32,573 nt of DNA from Akkermansia muciniphila (GTDB lineage: Bacteria > Verrucomicrobiota > Verrucomicrobiia > Limisphaerales > BJHT01). The number at the start of each line of letters is the position of its first letter. The stretch's first letter is position 1. Made by a program: the position numbers and the translations under genes. Positions 1 to 7,323 of this stretch are shown piece by piece. The notes beneath the pieces are model-generated. The model had not been told where the DNA came from and made no database searches. It saw nothing but the letters and a program-made list of their open reading frames with translations. The stretch spans positions 1 through 32,573 of the forward strand of contig CAMAUZ010000085.1 of the NCBI GenBank assembly GCA_945861535.1. Direction: 5' to 3'.

Positions 1-332
1 ACCTGCACGAGCCGCGTGCCGTCGCTTTTCGGAAAATGAATCATCGACGAGAAGACCACCTCGCGCGCCTGCTCGCCGCCGAGCGCGCGGAAAAAGTCCT
101 CCTCCACCTTGGTAAACGCGCGTCGCGAACTCACCGCCAGATCCGCGCCCAGCAGCGTCTTGGCCTGCTCCGCGATGGCCAGCTCGAGACTTGCGCGCAG
201 TCCGCCAATCGCCACCAGCGCCGCCACGCCGAGCACAATCGACGACGAGAACAGCAGCAACCGCCGCCGGCTCGACCGGCTCTCGCGCCACGCCATCCGC
301 CAGGTCCAAGGGTTTAGAAAAGGGTGGGGCAC
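1..332 (-). CDS. FtsX-family ABC transporter permease, N-terminal part (runs off window)
   Basis: The minus strand encodes the first ~110 residues of an integral membrane ABC permease of the FtsX/MacB-like (YbbP-type) family. The N-terminus reads NPWTWRMAWRESRSSRRRL, followed by a hydrophobic first membrane helix (LLLFSSSIVLGVAALVAIGG) and then the start of an extracytoplasmic domain (EQAKTLLGADLAVSSRR). This arginine-rich lead plus helix plus 'LLGADL' is the usual beginning of these permeases. A GTG at 332 is the likely start: an in-frame TAA lies just upstream, and the ATG at 296 would cut off the conserved WTWRMAWR lead. An ATP-binding partner is not in the window. The family moves lipoproteins, peptides or other amphipathic substrates across the inner membrane; the substrate here cannot be told. 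Confidence 0.85.
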   Translation of the reverse strand, partial: MPHPFLNPWTWRMAWRESRSSRRRLLLFSSSIVLGVAALVAIGGLRASLELAIAEQAKTLLGADLAVSSRRAFTKVEEDFFRALGGEQAREVVFSSMIHFPKSDGTRLVQ

Positions 333-333
333 A

Positions 334-644
334 GAAGAGTTGAAGGGTTAAAGGGTTAAAGCGTTGCTTCAGAGCGCCGACATCGGCAGCGGGCGAAGCC
401 GCGCGTTCTGGGGAGCGCACGCCGCTGGCGTGCAGTTTTCGGCGGCCCGCCGAAAACTTCGTTCCACCACCTTCTTCCGCAGCGGGAAAAGTGAGATCGG
501 GGAACGGCGGTTTGGGCGGGCCGCCCCAACCGGCACGCGGGCCGCATGCGCTCCCCGGCCGGATTCGGATTCCGGTTCGCAGGCTCCGGGTGCATCGCGC
601 AGCTTGATCGTTTCACGCTTCAACCCTTCACCCTTCAACTCTTC
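334..644. repeat. Repeat-bounded spacer with inverted arms and internal hairpins
   Basis: I see no convincing gene in this gap. It is framed by imperfect inverted arms of about 30 bases (334-363 and 616-644), built from GAAGGGTTAAA-type units on one side and their complement on the other. Inside are a strong palindrome with an 11-base stem (GTTTTCGGCGG, 435-457) and a weaker CGCACGCC/GGCGTGC hairpin just before it. Short reading frames across it have low-complexity, arginine-rich translations and look like chance. It resembles a non-coding, REP/MITE-like intergenic element. Confidence 0.5.
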
Positions 645-671
645 AACTCTTCGCCTCATCGCAGTTCCCGT

Positions 672-1793
672 TCACCCCATCTTCTGCCGGAAGCGCAGCA
701 CGCACAGGCCGAACAACGCGATGCCCATGAGCGTGAGCACGACGAGATGTTGCCCAAACTCAGCGAGGCTCGCGCCGCGCAGGATGATCGCCCGCGCCAG
801 TTCGATGAAGTACGTCGTCGGCAGCATCGCCCCGAGCCACCAAAACGGCCACGGCATCGTCTCGCGCGGGAAGATGAAGCCGGAGAAAAACACCGAGGGC
901 ATGATGAAGATCATGGTCATCTGGAGCGCCTGCATCTGGTTCTCGGCGCGCGTTGAGATCAGCAACCCGAGGCTCAGCAGCGCGAAAATATAAACAATCG
1001 TTGCGATCACGAGCGCCCCGAGGCTGCCGGCAATCGGGACCGCGAACAGCCAGTGCATAATGCCGAACAACCCGCCCGCCATCATCATCCCGATGCCCAG
1101 ATACGGCACCAGCTTCCCGAGCATCAAACCCCAGCGCGACAGCGGACTCACCAGCAACTGTTCGAGCGTCCCGCGCTCGCGCTCGCGCACGAGCGACATC
1201 GCCGTGGCGAACGTCGTGCCGATCTGCAACACCACGCCGATCACGCCCGGCACGAAGAAGTTCGGGCTGCGCATCGCCGGGTTGTAGAGGATTTGCGGCC
1301 GCACCTCGACGGGCAGTTCGCGACGGCCGGACTCCGCGAGCAGCGTCAGCACCGATTCGCGGAACGACACGCCCAGCGCCGTGTTCAACGCCGACGACGC
1401 GATGGTCGAGCTGGAGCCGTCGATCACCACCTGCAACTGCGCATTGCGCCCCGCCCGCAGGTCGCGCGTGAAACCGGGCGGAATCTGAATGCCGACGTAC
1501 GCCTTGCCCTGCCGGATGGCCGCCGCCATTTCCGTCACGCTCTGCACCTCGCCCACGATGCGGAAGGTCTGCGTGTTCACGAAGCGCTCAACGAGCTGCC
1601 GGCTTTCCTGCGTGCGGTCCTGGTCGAGCAGCACCGTCGCCATGTGCTTCACGTCATTGTCCAGCGCGTAGCCGAACGCGATCATCTCGATGAGCGGCGG
1701 GAAGAACATGAAGAACAGCGTCATCGGATCGCGCAGGACCACGCGTACCTCCTTGTAGAGAATGGCGTTGAAACCGCGAAAGGGATTATTCAT
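672..1793 (-). CDS. ABC-2 type transporter permease
   Basis: A 373-residue integral membrane permease of the ABC-2 (YhhJ/DrrB-like) superfamily, which exports drugs, polysaccharides or other substrates with a separate ATPase. There is a cytoplasmic start (MNNPFRGFNAILYKEVRV), a first helix (TLFFMFFPPLIEMIAFGYAL), a long extracytoplasmic loop of ~150 residues, and then a C-terminal block of about five helices. The block opens with the family signature ATAMSLVRERERGTLEQLL and includes the ...GKLVPYLGIG segment. I chose the ATG at 1793 because the extension upstream to 1874 is low-complexity and unlike the family. No ATPase gene is adjacent in the window. The next gene in the same direction (ending at 1) is a different class of permease. 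Confidence 0.9.
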   Translation of the reverse strand: MNNPFRGFNAILYKEVRVVLRDPMTLFFMFFPPLIEMIAFGYALDNDVKHMATVLLDQDRTQESRQLVERFVNTQTFRIVGEVQSVTEMAAAIRQGKAYVGIQIPPGFTRDLRAGRNAQLQVVIDGSSSTIASSALNTALGVSFRESVLTLLAESGRRELPVEVRPQILYNPAMRSPNFFVPGVIGVVLQIGTTFATAMSLVRERERGTLEQLLVSPLSRWGLMLGKLVPYLGIGMMMAGGLFGIMHWLFAVPIAGSLGALVIATIVYIFALLSLGLLISTRAENQMQALQMTMIFIMPSVFFSGFIFPRETMPWPFWWLGAMLPTTYFIELARAIILRGASLAEFGQHLVVLTLMGIALFGLCVLRFRQKMG

Positions 1794-1931
1794 GCGCAAC
1801 GCCGCAACTGTAGCGCCGCCCGCCGCGGAGGACAGGAAAAGCGCAGGGCCAACCGAAGGCGGACCGGGAAACACTCCTGAGGTGACCGAGGCGATGGAGA
1901 AGCGAATGGGCGCTGGGCTGCCAACTGCTGC

Positions 1932-2171
1932 TCAGAGCTTTCCCAAGATGTCAGCTTTGCTAACGCCTTTGGCTCGCGCGACGGCGTTCAGGATGGCGTT
2001 GAGCGTGCCGAGGCGCAGCGGAGAATGGTCGGATATCGGGATGCGGTGGGCGACCGGGGACTCGGTCTGAAGAATGACGTGGCTGCCGACTTGGTGAACC
2101 TGACGGTAGCCATAGTGTCGGCAAAGCACCTGAATCAACTCACGTCCGCTGAGGTCGCGCGGCAGCTTCAT
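1932..2171 (-). CDS. hicA: HicA-family mRNA interferase toxin
   Basis: A 79-residue protein of the HicA family, small double-stranded-RNA-binding-fold toxins that cleave mRNA. It starts MKLPRDLSGRELIQVL and carries the family hallmark GSHVIL (residues ~29-34), whose histidine is the catalytic residue in HicA. A C-terminal helix (LNAILNAVARAKGVSKADIL) follows. Its ATG overlaps the stop codon of the upstream antitoxin by four bases (ATGA), so the two are translationally coupled, with antitoxin first. Length is normal for the family and I see no lesion, so the toxin is probably intact. Confidence 0.88.
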   Translation of the reverse strand: MKLPRDLSGRELIQVLCRHYGYRQVHQVGSHVILQTESPVAHRIPISDHSPLRLGTLNAILNAVARAKGVSKADILGKL

Positions 2172-2374
2172 GCGACCGCCAGCACTTCATCGCGCACCAG
2201 ATGCAGCCGGATGCGGGCCGGCTTGGGCTGGTCGAAGAAATAACCCTCGACGGCCTCCTGCACGTGGCGGCGCAGATCCTCCCAGGTGTCGCCTTGGGTG
2301 AAGATGTCGTGCGAGAGGCATTCTGCCACGAAGCCTCCATCCGCCTCGGTGGTGACGCTGAAAACGATTTCCAT
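2168..2374 (-). CDS. hicB: HicB-family antitoxin, minimal form
   Basis: A 68-residue protein with the HicB pseudo-RNase H-like fold: N-terminal strand MEIVFSVTTEADGGFVAEC, then the conserved helix region TWEDLRRHVQEAVEGYFF, then PARIRLHLVRDEVLAVA. It should bind and neutralise the HicA toxin encoded just downstream, whose start overlaps its stop. The ATG at 2374 gives the typical family start; an upstream in-frame extension to 2452 is unlike HicB. Unlike many HicB antitoxins it has no C-terminal ribbon-helix-helix or HTH DNA-binding domain, so autoregulation may need another mechanism or be absent. Confidence 0.85.
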   Translation of the reverse strand: MEIVFSVTTEADGGFVAECLSHDIFTQGDTWEDLRRHVQEAVEGYFFDQPKPARIRLHLVRDEVLAVA

Positions 2375-2573
2375 GTCCCCAAGGTGTCGGTTCCTCCCGT
2401 GAAAAACAAGTTCGGGTCGGGGAAGATCGTCGGTTCTTCCCTCCATTTCCACTGCCTCCCCAGATCGCCAACGGTGCCGCTCCGTGACTTGGCCATGCGC
2501 GGCCCCGAAGGCCCAAAAGACCTGCTGACACTTCCTTGGATTTCAGGGCATATTCCGCCGCCAGTAACAGCCC

Positions 2574-5500
2574 ATGAAGACATCGCCCCATCGCTTCGGT
2601 CTCGCCACACTCCTCGGCGGCCTGCTCGCTTTCCTGCCCGTTCCCGTCACTGCCGCGACGACCGATCCCACCGGCCTGTACGAAAAACAAATCCGCCCGC
2701 TCTTCGAGCAGCATTGCTTCAAGTGCCACAGCCACGCTGCGGACAAAATCAAGGGCGGCCTCGTGCTCGATTCCCACGGCGCGATGCTCACCGGCGGCGA
2801 CACCGGGCCGGCCATCGTCCCGGGTCATCCGGAGAAGAGCCTGCTCGTGAAGGCGGTGAAAAATACCGCGGGTCTCGAGACCAACATGCCGCCCAAGGAG
2901 AAACTCTCCGCCGAACAAATCGCCGCGCTCGAGCAATGGATCAAACTCGGCGCGCCCGTGCCCGCCTCCGCCACGCCCTTCGCCGACGGCCCCGCCAAGC
3001 GCACCGGCAAACTCACCGCGGCCGACAAGCAATGGTGGGCCTTCCAGCCCGTCGTGAAGCCCGCCGTGCCGCAGCCGCGCAACGCCGCATGGGCGCGCAA
3101 CGACGTCGATCGCTTCGTCCTCGCCCGTCTCGAACGCGAAGGTCTCCCGCCCTCGCCCGAAGCCGACCGCGTCACCCTGATTCGCCGCGTTTACTTCGAT
3201 TTGATCGGCCTCCCACCCACGCCCGCCGATGTGGATGCCTTCCTCGCCGACAAATCTGCCGACGCCTACGACAAGCTCGTCGAGCGCCTTCTGCAAAGCC
3301 CGCGCTTCGGCGAGAAATGGGCGCGCCACTGGCTTGATCTCGTGCGCTACGCCGACTCGGACGGCTACAAGGCCGACGACTACCGCCCGCACGTCTGGCG
3401 CTACCGCGATTACGTCGTGAAGTCCTTCAATGACGACAAGCCCTACGACCGCTTCGTGCGCGAGCAGCTCGCCGGCGACGAGCTTTTCCCCGACAATCCC
3501 GAGGCCGTCACCGGCACGTTCTACCTGCGCCACGGCATCTACGAATACAACAACCGCGACGTCGCCGGCCAATGGCAGCGCATCCTCGAGGACATCACCG
3601 ACACCACCGCCGACGCCTTCCTCGGCATGGGCCTCCAGTGCGCGCGCTGTCACGACCACAAGTTCGACCCGATCCTCCGCAAGGATTACTACCGCCTCCA
3701 GGCCTTCTTCGCCCCGCTGCTCCCGCGCGAAGACCTCACGCTCGCGACCGCCCCCGAGCGCGCCGAGTATCAGGCCAAGCTCGCCAAATGGGCGGCCGCC
3801 ACCGCTGAGATTCGCGCCGAGATCGAGACCATCCTCGCCCCCGTCCGCGAGCGCACGATCAAGGGCGCGAGCGAAAAGTTCATCGATGAAATCCGCGACA
3901 TGATCACCAAGCCCGTCGCCGAACGCACCCCCTACGAACATCAGGTCGCCGAACTCGCCCTCCGCCAGGTCACCTACGACCTCGACCGCCTCGACGCCAA
4001 GCTCAAGGGCGACACCAAGGAACGCGTCCTCGCGCTCCGCAAAAAACTCACCGAGTTCGACAAGCTCAAGCCCGCCGCGCTGCCCGTCGCCTTCGCCGCC
4101 ACCGACGTCGGCCCGCTCGCGCCGCCGACCACGATTCCCAAGGCACGCAACGCCGAAAACATCCTGCCCGGCTACCTCACTGTGCTCGACGAACGCCCCG
4201 CCACCGTGCAGCCGCTCGCGCATTCCACCGGCCGCCGCAGCGAACTCGCCCGCTGGCTCACCGAACCCGAAAATCCCCTCAGCCGCCGCGTGATGGTGAA
4301 CCGCCTGTGGCAATGGCATTTCGGCCGCGGCCTCGCCGCCAACGCGAGCGACTTCGGCAAGCTCGGCGAGCTTCCCTCCCATCCCGAGTTGCTCGACTGG
4401 CTCTCCGCGCGCTTCCTGGAGGAAGGCTGGAGCCTCAAGGCCATCCACCGCCTCATCGTCACCAGCGCGACCTATCGCCAAAGCTCGCGCACCGATCTCC
4501 AGTCCGCGGCGCAATTGAAAGATCCCGAGAACCGCCTGCTCTGGCGCGGCAATGTCCGCCGCCTCGAGGCCGAGCAAATCCGCGACGCCCTCCTCACCGC
4601 CACCGGCGTGCTCAAGCTCGACGCCGGCGGTCCCGGCACCGACTCGCTCACGCACCGCCGCTCGATTTTCAGCAAGGCACTGCGCAACGCCCGCGACCCG
4701 CTCCTCGATGTTTTCGATCTCGCCGAGGCCTTCCAGAGCGTCCCCCAGCGCAACGTCACCACCACGCCCACACAGGCCCTGCTGCTCTTCAACAGCCAGA
4801 TGATGCTGCGCCACGCCAAGGCCTTCGCGCAGCGCCTCGAACAGGAATACCCGAGCAGCAACGAGGAAATGGTCGCCGCCGCGTACCGCCTTGCGTTTGG
4901 CCGTGCGCCGCGCCCGCCGGAACTCGCCGCTGCGCTGAAATATCTCGCCAGCCAGAAAACGCGCGTCGCCGCCAAATCCACTGCGCCCGCCGCGATCACC
5001 GCGTTCGCCGCCGAGAAGATGCCCTATCGCGACGGCGTCGCCGCCGTCGTCTCGCCCGAGATGAACGCCGAGAGCCTCACCATTCCCGACAGCGCGTCAT
5101 TGCCCACGGGCGATTTCACGTTCGAAGCGTGCATCCTCCTCCGCTCCGTCGATGACGGCGCGGCCGTCCGCACCATCGCGGCGAAATGGGACGGCAACAC
5201 CAAGAAGCCCGGCTGGGGATTCGGTGTCACCGGCAAAGGTTCGCGCCGCAAACCGCAGACGCTCGTGCTCCAGTTCGGCGGCACCAAGCAGGACGGCTCG
5301 TTCGGCGAGGAGGCCGTTTTCTCGGACCAGACCATCGCGCTGAACACGCCCTACTACGTGTCCGCCTCCGTGAAACTCGCCACCGCCACAACCGCCGGCG
5401 AAATCACCTTCCACGTCAAAAATCTCGCCAACGACGACGAGCCGCTGCAGGTCGCCAAGGTCGCGCACAAGCTCACCGGCGGTTTCAAAAACGCGCTCCC

Positions 5501-5819
5501 GCTGCACCTCGGCGGCCGCTCCGGCAAAGGCGGCGGCTTCGACGGCATGCTCGACGACGTGCGCATCTCCACCGGCGCGTTGACCAAGGAACAACTCCTC
5601 CTCACCGCCGAGCCGCTGACCGAACGCACCGTCGGCTTCTGGCAGTTCGAGTCCAAACCCAGCGCCTTCAAAGACGCCTCGCGTCACGGCAACGACATCC
5701 GCCCCAGCGCGAAATCCGCCACCGCCTCCGCCCACGGCGCGCCCGAGAGCCAGCTCGCCGCCCTCACCGATTTCTGCCACGTCCTGCTCAACGCGAATGA
5801 GTTTGTGTATGTGGATTGA
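2574..5819 (+). CDS. Secreted PSCyt1-DUF1549-DUF1553 protein with an inserted LamG domain
   Basis: A 1081-residue exported protein typical of Planctomycetes and Verrucomicrobia. In order: a signal peptide (residues 1-28, ending VPVTAA); a cytochrome-c-like PSCyt1 domain with haem motif CFKCH (48-52) and a downstream NMPP that may supply the axial methionine; DUF1549 (~155-390) with a second CxxCH (CARCHDHKFDPI); a helical linker; DUF1553 (~550-815, including RRVMVNRLWQWHFGRGL); and a concanavalin/LamG-like domain (~845-1045). The end, TDFCHVLLNANEFVYVD, is the normal DUF1553 terminus, so the LamG module sits inside DUF1553 rather than after it. The expected partner is the DUF1501 gene at 7708, now 1.9 kb away behind inserted DNA. 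These pairs are linked to glycan or sulfated polysaccharide use, but their exact activity is unproven. Confidence 0.93.
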   Translation: MKTSPHRFGLATLLGGLLAFLPVPVTAATTDPTGLYEKQIRPLFEQHCFKCHSHAADKIKGGLVLDSHGAMLTGGDTGPAIVPGHPEKSLLVKAVKNTAGLETNMPPKEKLSAEQIAALEQWIKLGAPVPASATPFADGPAKRTGKLTAADKQWWAFQPVVKPAVPQPRNAAWARNDVDRFVLARLEREGLPPSPEADRVTLIRRVYFDLIGLPPTPADVDAFLADKSADAYDKLVERLLQSPRFGEKWARHWLDLVRYADSDGYKADDYRPHVWRYRDYVVKSFNDDKPYDRFVREQLAGDELFPDNPEAVTGTFYLRHGIYEYNNRDVAGQWQRILEDITDTTADAFLGMGLQCARCHDHKFDPILRKDYYRLQAFFAPLLPREDLTLATAPERAEYQAKLAKWAAATAEIRAEIETILAPVRERTIKGASEKFIDEIRDMITKPVAERTPYEHQVAELALRQVTYDLDRLDAKLKGDTKERVLALRKKLTEFDKLKPAALPVAFAATDVGPLAPPTTIPKARNAENILPGYLTVLDERPATVQPLAHSTGRRSELARWLTEPENPLSRRVMVNRLWQWHFGRGLAANASDFGKLGELPSHPELLDWLSARFLEEGWSLKAIHRLIVTSATYRQSSRTDLQSAAQLKDPENRLLWRGNVRRLEAEQIRDALLTATGVLKLDAGGPGTDSLTHRRSIFSKALRNARDPLLDVFDLAEAFQSVPQRNVTTTPTQALLLFNSQMMLRHAKAFAQRLEQEYPSSNEEMVAAAYRLAFGRAPRPPELAAALKYLASQKTRVAAKSTAPAAITAFAAEKMPYRDGVAAVVSPEMNAESLTIPDSASLPTGDFTFEACILLRSVDDGAAVRTIAAKWDGNTKKPGWGFGVTGKGSRRKPQTLVLQFGGTKQDGSFGEEAVFSDQTIALNTPYYVSASVKLATATTAGEITFHVKNLANDDEPLQVAKVAHKLTGGFKNALPLHLGGRSGKGGGFDGMLDDVRISTGALTKEQLLLTAEPLTERTVGFWQFESKPSAFKDASRHGNDIRPSAKSATASAHGAPESQLAALTDFCHVLLNANEFVYVD

Positions 5820-5868
5820 AAGAAAAGGCTGCGGGTGGATTTCAACCAAGCATCCAGACAGGATTGCC

Positions 5869-5914
5869 CCGCTGGTTTCGCCGAATGCATTACGTTCACG
5901 AGCGGAATGTTAGG
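5869..5914 (+). other. Orphan right half of an integron attC-like site
   Basis: A GTTAGGC box (5908-5914) of the attC R' type is preceded by a possible inner stem (CCGCT at 5869-5873 pairing with AGCGG at 5901-5905). The matching left GCCTAAC box cannot be found between here and the stop of the preceding gene. It marks the left edge of the cassette-like region; the first small cassette gene starts 22 bases downstream. It could be a degraded attC or a recombination scar. Confidence 0.45.
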
Positions 5915-5935
5915 CCACTTCGCACGTCGCAGAGC

Positions 5936-6199
5936 ATGAGGACACTTTTGAGATACACAGTCGTTCTCGTCGCCGTTTATCTCGCGGCGTGGACGGCGTC
6001 GTATGCAGTCATGTTTGTCAGCCGAGGTGACGGTTTGGATTTCAGATACTTCTTCGAGTATCTCAGGTTGGCGTGGACGTTCAGCGGTGGAGAGTTGCCG
6101 TCGTTCATCTGGCTTTTCAGCATGATCGCGTTCTTGCCACTGGCCGGATTGTCGGTATTTCTGTTGAGGAGATATGAGAGACGCAAGAAAGTGGCCTAA
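5936..6199 (+). CDS. Small two-helix membrane protein in an integron-like cassette
   Basis: An 87-residue protein of unknown function. It has an N-terminal membrane helix (residues ~5-25, RYTVVLVAVYLAAWTASYA), a short soluble stretch and a second helix (~55-77, FIWLFSMIAFLPLAGLSVFLL), and ends in a basic tail (RRYERRKKVA). Its TAA stop lies inside the GCCTAAC box of the attC site that follows, the usual layout of an integron gene cassette. Base composition is lower in GC than the flanking DUF1553 gene. The ATG at 5936 is preferred because it follows the GTTAGGC box closely; a frame extension back to 5816 would read through that box. Confidence 0.65.
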   Translation: MRTLLRYTVVLVAVYLAAWTASYAVMFVSRGDGLDFRYFFEYLRLAWTFSGGELPSFIWLFSMIAFLPLAGLSVFLLRRYERRKKVA

Positions 6200-6286
6200 C
6201 CATGCGCTGCTGCGAACCCGTCGAGAGCGTCGCGGTTGCAATCGAACGCCCTCGTGTGCCGGGTCGCTGAGCTCGGGTCGTTAGGC
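6194..6286 (+). other. Integron attC recombination site (complete)
   Basis: A 93-base site runs from GCCTAAC (6194-6200, R'' box) to GTTAGGC (6280-6286, R' box), which are exact complements. Inside, GCGAACCCG pairs with CGGGTCGC apart from one unpaired A, matching the L''/L' boxes with an extrahelical base that orient attC recombination by an integron integrase. The left box contains the stop codon of the preceding small gene, and the next small gene begins 13 bases after the right box. No integrase gene is in the window. Confidence 0.82.
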
Positions 6287-6299
6287 CACAGCGAGTGTC

Positions 6300-6701
6300 A
6301 TGCTAATTTCTCGCGCCATACTTCTAACGAGCTTCTTCATCGTGCTTGCCGGATGCAGCGACATGGCTGAGAGCAACCACGCAACGATTGCAGCAGCCAA
6401 GGCAGACATTGAGCGAGGATGGATTCCGCCGATTCTTCCAGCTTCGACCGTGCAGATTCGCGAGTCACACGACCTCGACACCAACATCGGGCACGGCACA
6501 TTCGCTTTTGGAGCATCAGATTCAGAGAAGTTCCGCGCCACGCTTACAGTGTTGCCAGCGGGCAATGTGATTCGTCGAGTTAGCATTCCCCGCGACCAGA
6601 TGGAGCACGAGGGTTACACATTTTATCGCCACGACGACTTCTACCTTGCCGTAGATTGGAGTCGCCGACGCGGAGAGTTCTGGTTAATGTATTCACCATG
6701 A
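6300..6701 (+). CDS. Small predicted lipoprotein in an integron-like cassette
   Basis: A 133-residue hypothetical protein with a lipoprotein signal peptide: hydrophobic residues 6-17, then a lipobox LAGC with the acylated cysteine at 19. The mature part (~115 residues, e.g. AAKADIERGWIPPILPAST and ending EFWLMYSP) has no family that I recognise. It starts just after a complete attC site and ends a few bases before a GCCTAAC box (6706-6712), so it behaves as a promoterless gene cassette. Codon use is less GC-biased than in the neighbouring chromosomal genes. Confidence 0.7.
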   Translation: MLISRAILLTSFFIVLAGCSDMAESNHATIAAAKADIERGWIPPILPASTVQIRESHDLDTNIGHGTFAFGASDSEKFRATLTVLPAGNVIRRVSIPRDQMEHEGYTFYRHDDFYLAVDWSRRRGEFWLMYSP

Positions 6702-6705
6702 CTAG

Positions 6706-6725
6706 GCCTAACTTGGGTTATAGTC
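6706..6725 (+). other. Truncated attC-like site (left half)
   Basis: A GCCTAAC box follows the lipoprotein stop by four bases, as expected for a cassette boundary. No GTTRRRY right box with matching inner arms appears before the next ATG at 6736. The short TAACTTGGGTTA mirror next to it suggests a collapsed or deleted attC. Confidence 0.45.
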
Positions 6726-6735
6726 CGCACGACGC

Positions 6736-7020
6736 ATGAAGCGCAAATATACCACTCCGAGTCTGTGCTTCGTGGCCATCTATCTCGGCAGCTACTTGGG
6801 GCTATCATTGGGCGGCGCATACATGCCGGCTAACTACGGACTGAACGGCATCAAAGACTGGGCGTGGACCCCTCGCGGTTTTGCGGACGACTCCGGGCGG
6901 CTGCGCGTTGGGGTGGTCATTCCATTCTTTCCGCTCTACTGGATTGACTCGCGTTACTGGCACAGTGACTGGACAGGGTTGAGCGGTCCACAGAAGATGC
7001 CCGTGCGGCCTAGCAGGTGA
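6736..7020 (+). CDS. Small hypothetical membrane-associated protein in cassette array
   Basis: A 94-residue protein of unknown function with one N-terminal hydrophobic segment (residues ~8-29, PSLCFVAIYLGSYLGLSLGG). An aromatic-rich region follows (GLNGIKDWAWTPRGF, VVIPFFPLYWIDSRYWHSDW). It starts 23 bases after a GCCTAAC box, and its 3' end overlaps a GCCTAGC variant (7008-7014); a second GCCTAGC lies at 7038-7044. Position and composition suggest a third integron-type cassette with decayed ends. Confidence 0.6.
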   Translation: MKRKYTTPSLCFVAIYLGSYLGLSLGGAYMPANYGLNGIKDWAWTPRGFADDSGRLRVGVVIPFFPLYWIDSRYWHSDWTGLSGPQKMPVRPSR

Positions 7021-7044
7021 CCAACCCCCAATGCAGCGCCTAGC
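7008..7044 (+). other. Degenerate attC-like boxes
   Basis: Two GCCTAGC boxes (7008-7014 and 7038-7044) lie at the end of the third cassette-like gene. They differ by one base from the GCCTAAC boxes upstream. No complementary right-hand box is visible, so these may be remnants of one or two decayed sites, or coincidence. The following bases, to about 7130, hold nothing recognisable. Confidence 0.3.
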
Positions 7045-7130
7045 CCAAACACCCGTAGTGCCTGATCATGCCTTGAAGTGCCGCTATCGAAACCGCTCGT
7101 AAAATCACGGCGTCTCACACGCCACTGACC

Positions 7131-7238
7131 ACCTCCACTTTCTACAACCACCCCTCGCCATGAAACCCACCCGCGATCCCCGCTGCTTCCGTTTTGAACC
7201 TGCCACCTCGCGCCGCGACTACCTCCTCCGCGGCGGCG
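7131..7238 (+). repeat. Direct repeat, left copy (DUF1501 5' region)
   Basis: These 108 bases match 7679-7786 with 8 mismatches by hand count. The match covers about 30 bases upstream of the start codon and the first ~26 codons of the DUF1501 gene. The right copy belongs to the intact gene; this copy ends abruptly at GGCGGCG, where a different sequence (toxin remnant) begins. Confidence 0.85.
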
Positions 7239-7252
7239 AAGGCATCAACTGA
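7160..7252 (+). pseudogene. Truncated DUF1501 5' fragment
   Basis: This encodes a 30-residue remnant beginning MKPTRDPRCFRFEPATSRR and carrying the same twin-arginine motif (RRDYLL) as the intact DUF1501 protein downstream (RRDFLL). It leaves the homologous sequence after LLRGG and stops at a TGA three codons later. Differences from the intact gene are mostly at wobble positions. This suggests the fragment is old, or came from a related DUF1501 paralogue, rather than a very recent tandem copy. Confidence 0.8.
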
Positions 7253-7323
7253 AGGAACGACTGAAACGAGCGGAAGAACATTACCGGGAATGGATCGAAA
7301 AACCGAAAAAGGAAACGCCATGA
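7240..7323 (+). pseudogene. 5'-truncated RelE/HigB-like toxin remnant
   Basis: In a second frame, the 27 codons before the antitoxin encode RHQLKERLKRAEEHYREWI followed by EKPKKETP and a TGA that overlaps the antitoxin ATG by four bases (ATGA). A basic, helical C-terminal tail followed by an overlapping HTH antitoxin is the usual layout of HigB/Gp49-like toxin-antitoxin operons. All upstream toxin sequence is missing and replaced by the DUF1501 5' fragment. The toxin identity is inferred from context and tail character only. Confidence 0.5.

Noticed and set aside
356-956. Short frames in the gap between the two permease genes
   Set aside because: They cross hairpins and inverted arms or overlap the ABC-2 permease gene in the wrong frame.
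2187-4814. 875-residue minus-strand frame opposite the DUF1553 gene
   Set aside because: Its composition is biased to Gly, Ala, Glu and Val with no recognisable domain, and it also runs through the hicB region in a different frame.
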